Assembly (NCBI RefSeq): GCF_022788655.1 | Contig: NZ_CP084951.1 | Coordinates: 248,001 to 312,000, forward strand | DNA length: 64,000 nucleotides | Origin: Sulfitobacter indolifex | GTDB taxonomy: Bacteria; Pseudomonadota; Alphaproteobacteria; Rhodobacterales; Rhodobacteraceae | Direction of reading: 5' to 3' | Made by a program: the position numbers and the translations under genes | The notes under the pieces: model-generated | Database searches by the model: none | The model's input: the letters and a program-made list of their open reading frames with translations, nothing else | What the model was told of the DNA's origin: nothing | In this document: positions 62,469 to 64,000 of the stretch, one piece after another | How positions within the stretch are numbered: the first letter of the stretch is position 1 | Layout: each line of letters opens with the position of its first letter

Positions 62469-63682
62469 GCACCTCATCAGGACCGCTCAAGGGGCTCCGC
62501 GTTATCGAGCTGGCGCATATCATGGCAGGGCCGGTATGTGGCATGATGTTGGCCGATATGGGCGCCGACGTGATCAAGGTCGAAAAACCGACTGGGGACG
62601 ACAGCCGAAGGTTTGTCCCTCCGGAAATCGGAGGCGAAGCGGCCGCTTACATGATGATGAACCGCAACAAACGCGGCATCGCCCTCAATCTCAAAGATCC
62701 CGAAGCGCTTGAGGTCCTACGCCGACTTCTGGCCGAAGCCGACGTGGTGATAGAGAACTACCGTAAAGGCACTATGGAAAAGCTGGGCCTCTCATACGAA
62801 GAGCTGGCAAAAGTGAATCCGCGTCTGATCTATTGTGAGATTTCGGGGTTCGGTCGCACTGGCCCCTACGCCGACCGCAGAGGCTTTGATCTGATTGCGC
62901 AAGGCATGGCTGGCCTGATGTCGATTACCGGAGAGGCACCCGGACGTCCGCCAGTAAAGGTCGCCGCGCCGATTTCTGATATCAACGCGGGCATCTTGGC
63001 GGCAATGGGAGTAAGCGCGGCCTATGCTAACGTGTTGCAGACAGGGCTCGGCCAGAAGGTAGACACCTCCCTGTTCGAGGCAGCGATCGTTCAAACTTAC
63101 TGGCAGTCCGCAATCGCTTTTGCCACCGGCAAGAAGCCTGAGCCGCTTGGATCTGCGCATCCCCTTAACGCACCGTATCAGGCGTTCCAGACCAGCGACG
63201 GCTGGATAAATGTAGGGGCCGCAAATCAGAGCAACTGGGAGCGGTTTCTGGGGGTGATCGGCGCACCGGAGCTAAATGACGATGCCAGGTTCGCGTCGAA
63301 TGCCGATCGCATACGCAATCTGCCTGCGCTGGTCGAAATCTTAAACGGATACCTTTCACAGGAGACAACCGAAACTTGGCTGGATCGCATGGAAAAGGCG
63401 GCGCTGCCGGCCGGACCGGTTAACGACATCCTGCAGATGCACGCGGATCCACAGGCACGGGCGCGCGACATGATCGTTGAATTGGATCACCCCACAGCCG
63501 GGAGAATTGAAACCTTGGGGCAGCCGGTGAAATTCAGCCGAACCCCCGGTAGCGTCGAACGCGCGTCTCCGCGACTGGGAGAGCATACAAGAGAAGTTTT
63601 GTCCGAACTCGGTTTCGACAGCGCAAAAATAGATGCCCTAATACAGTCAAAGGCAGTGGTTGCGGCCACTACATCATGCTGA
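62465..63682 (+). CDS. Class III (CaiB/BaiF) CoA-transferase (second)
   Basis: A 405-residue family III CoA-transferase: GLRVIELAHIMAGPVCGMMLADMGADVIKVEKPTGDD, MNRNKRGIALNLKDPE, NYRKGTMEKLGLSYEELAKVNPRLIYCEISGFGRTGPYADRRGFDLIAQG with the active-site Asp in GFDLI. The ATG at 62465 overlaps the hydratase stop (ATGA). It should activate a carboxylic acid imported by the TRAP system as its CoA ester. Confidence 0.95.
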   Translation: MSTSSGPLKGLRVIELAHIMAGPVCGMMLADMGADVIKVEKPTGDDSRRFVPPEIGGEAAAYMMMNRNKRGIALNLKDPEALEVLRRLLAEADVVIENYRKGTMEKLGLSYEELAKVNPRLIYCEISGFGRTGPYADRRGFDLIAQGMAGLMSITGEAPGRPPVKVAAPISDINAGILAAMGVSAAYANVLQTGLGQKVDTSLFEAAIVQTYWQSAIAFATGKKPEPLGSAHPLNAPYQAFQTSDGWINVGAANQSNWERFLGVIGAPELNDDARFASNADRIRNLPALVEILNGYLSQETTETWLDRMEKAALPAGPVNDILQMHADPQARARDMIVELDHPTAGRIETLGQPVKFSRTPGSVERASPRLGEHTREVLSELGFDSAKIDALIQSKAVVAATTSC

Positions 63683-63769
63683 TCGCGGCGCGCGCGAAAG
63701 GACAGCCAATGGATGCGCGACCCTACGCTGCGAACCCGCATATCGATGAACACAAGACAGGAAAACCCC

Positions 63770-64000
63770 ATGAACCTCAGCCTTGATCAGGCGCAAGCCA
63801 TCATAAAAAATTGCCTTGAATGGCGCAAATCAAACGACCTGAAGCCATTGACGATCGCTGTTCTGGACAGCGGTGGGTATTTGGTGGCGCTGGCAAGAGA
63901 AGACGGAACCAGCAATTTGAGGCCGGATATCGCTCAAGGCAAAGCGCGGGGAGCAGTGGCAATGGGGTTGGGATCGCGGGCGCTTTTCGAAAGAGCTAAG
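63770..64000 (+). CDS. GlcG/HbpS-family protein, 3' part missing
   Basis: Seventy-seven codons run open to the window end from ATG 63770. The sequence NLSLDQAQAIIKNCLEWRKSNDLKPLTIAVLDSGGYLVALAREDGTSNLRPDIAQGKARGAVAMGLGSRAL matches the start of GlcG/HbpS (DUF336) proteins, about 140 residues long. GlcG accompanies glycolate oxidation genes; HbpS binds haem. Its place after a hydroxyacid dehydrogenase, aminotransferase and CoA genes fits a glycolate- or glyoxylate-linked pathway. Confidence 0.85.
   Translation, partial: MNLSLDQAQAIIKNCLEWRKSNDLKPLTIAVLDSGGYLVALAREDGTSNLRPDIAQGKARGAVAMGLGSRALFERAK

Noticed and set aside
1..64000. CRISPR arrays or rRNA genes
   Set aside because: No regularly spaced direct repeats of CRISPR type and no rRNA-like sequence were found on reading through; the only RNA gene seen is tRNA-Arg.

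Overview
The window is a GC-rich alphaproteobacterial chromosome segment, most likely from a marine Rhodobacterales (Roseobacter-group) species. Supporting signs are the dxs-ispA-xseB order, a PetP/PetR-like MarR/response-regulator pair beside ilvE, two tripartite TRAP transporters, an ExoD homologue, tightly packed overlapping operons, and many CoA-transferase and crotonase catabolic genes. The evidence is protein resemblance and gene order read by eye, so genus-level placement is not claimed.

Layout. 1-4.7 kb: end of an EamA transporter, an HU-type protein, and a coupled AMP nucleosidase/adenine deaminase pair that takes AMP to adenine to hypoxanthine. 4.8-12.9 kb: exopolysaccharide genes (glycosyltransferase, Wza-like lipoprotein, SDR, initiating sugar transferase, CapD/PglF-like dehydratase, ExoD) with a decayed YjbH-like fragment inside the locus. 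12.9-18.3 kb: isoprenoid and housekeeping genes (dxs, ispA, xseB), the two regulators, and ilvE. 18.3-26.8 kb: a nine-gene minus-strand run (FAD D-amino-acid dehydrogenase-like protein, TRAP transporter, BASS-like carrier, 5-oxoprolinase PxpBCA) divergent from an Asp/Glu racemase-family gene, apparently for taking up and using 5-oxoproline and/or D-amino acids. 26.8-29.1 kb: a YcaQ-like glycosylase and a LacI-family regulator.

29.2-38.4 kb is a genomic island in tRNA-Arg(CCT). A tyrosine recombinase lies directly after the tRNA, and a 16/17-base copy of the tRNA 3' end marks the far side. Cargo includes a serine recombinase with a cluster of TGAACA sites, a secreted nuclease-like protein, a lipoprotein, a zinc-ribbon protein with a small divergent gene, a paired membrane/soluble unknown module, a protein with uracil-DNA-glycosylase-like motifs, a RES-domain (NAD-degrading toxin family) protein without a recognisable antitoxin, and a second, dead tyrosine recombinase near the distal end. 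This is the region least explained by known functions.

38.8-52.7 kb: an orphan GAF histidine kinase, an orphan Rieske oxygenase, then a LysR-controlled catabolic locus (SsuABC/TauABC-type importer, FAD oxidoreductase, class III CoA-transferase, enoyl-CoA hydratase, 7Fe ferredoxin, DHDPS-family lyase, semialdehyde dehydrogenase, deaminase). 53.1 kb: rpsU with a clear terminator. 53.8-64 kb: a second catabolic locus (GntR regulator and FAD/Fe-S D-2-hydroxyacid dehydrogenase, divergent from serine-glyoxylate aminotransferase, a second TRAP transporter, enoyl-CoA hydratase, CoA-transferase and a GlcG/HbpS-like protein cut by the window end). The substrates of both catabolic loci cannot be read from the sequence.
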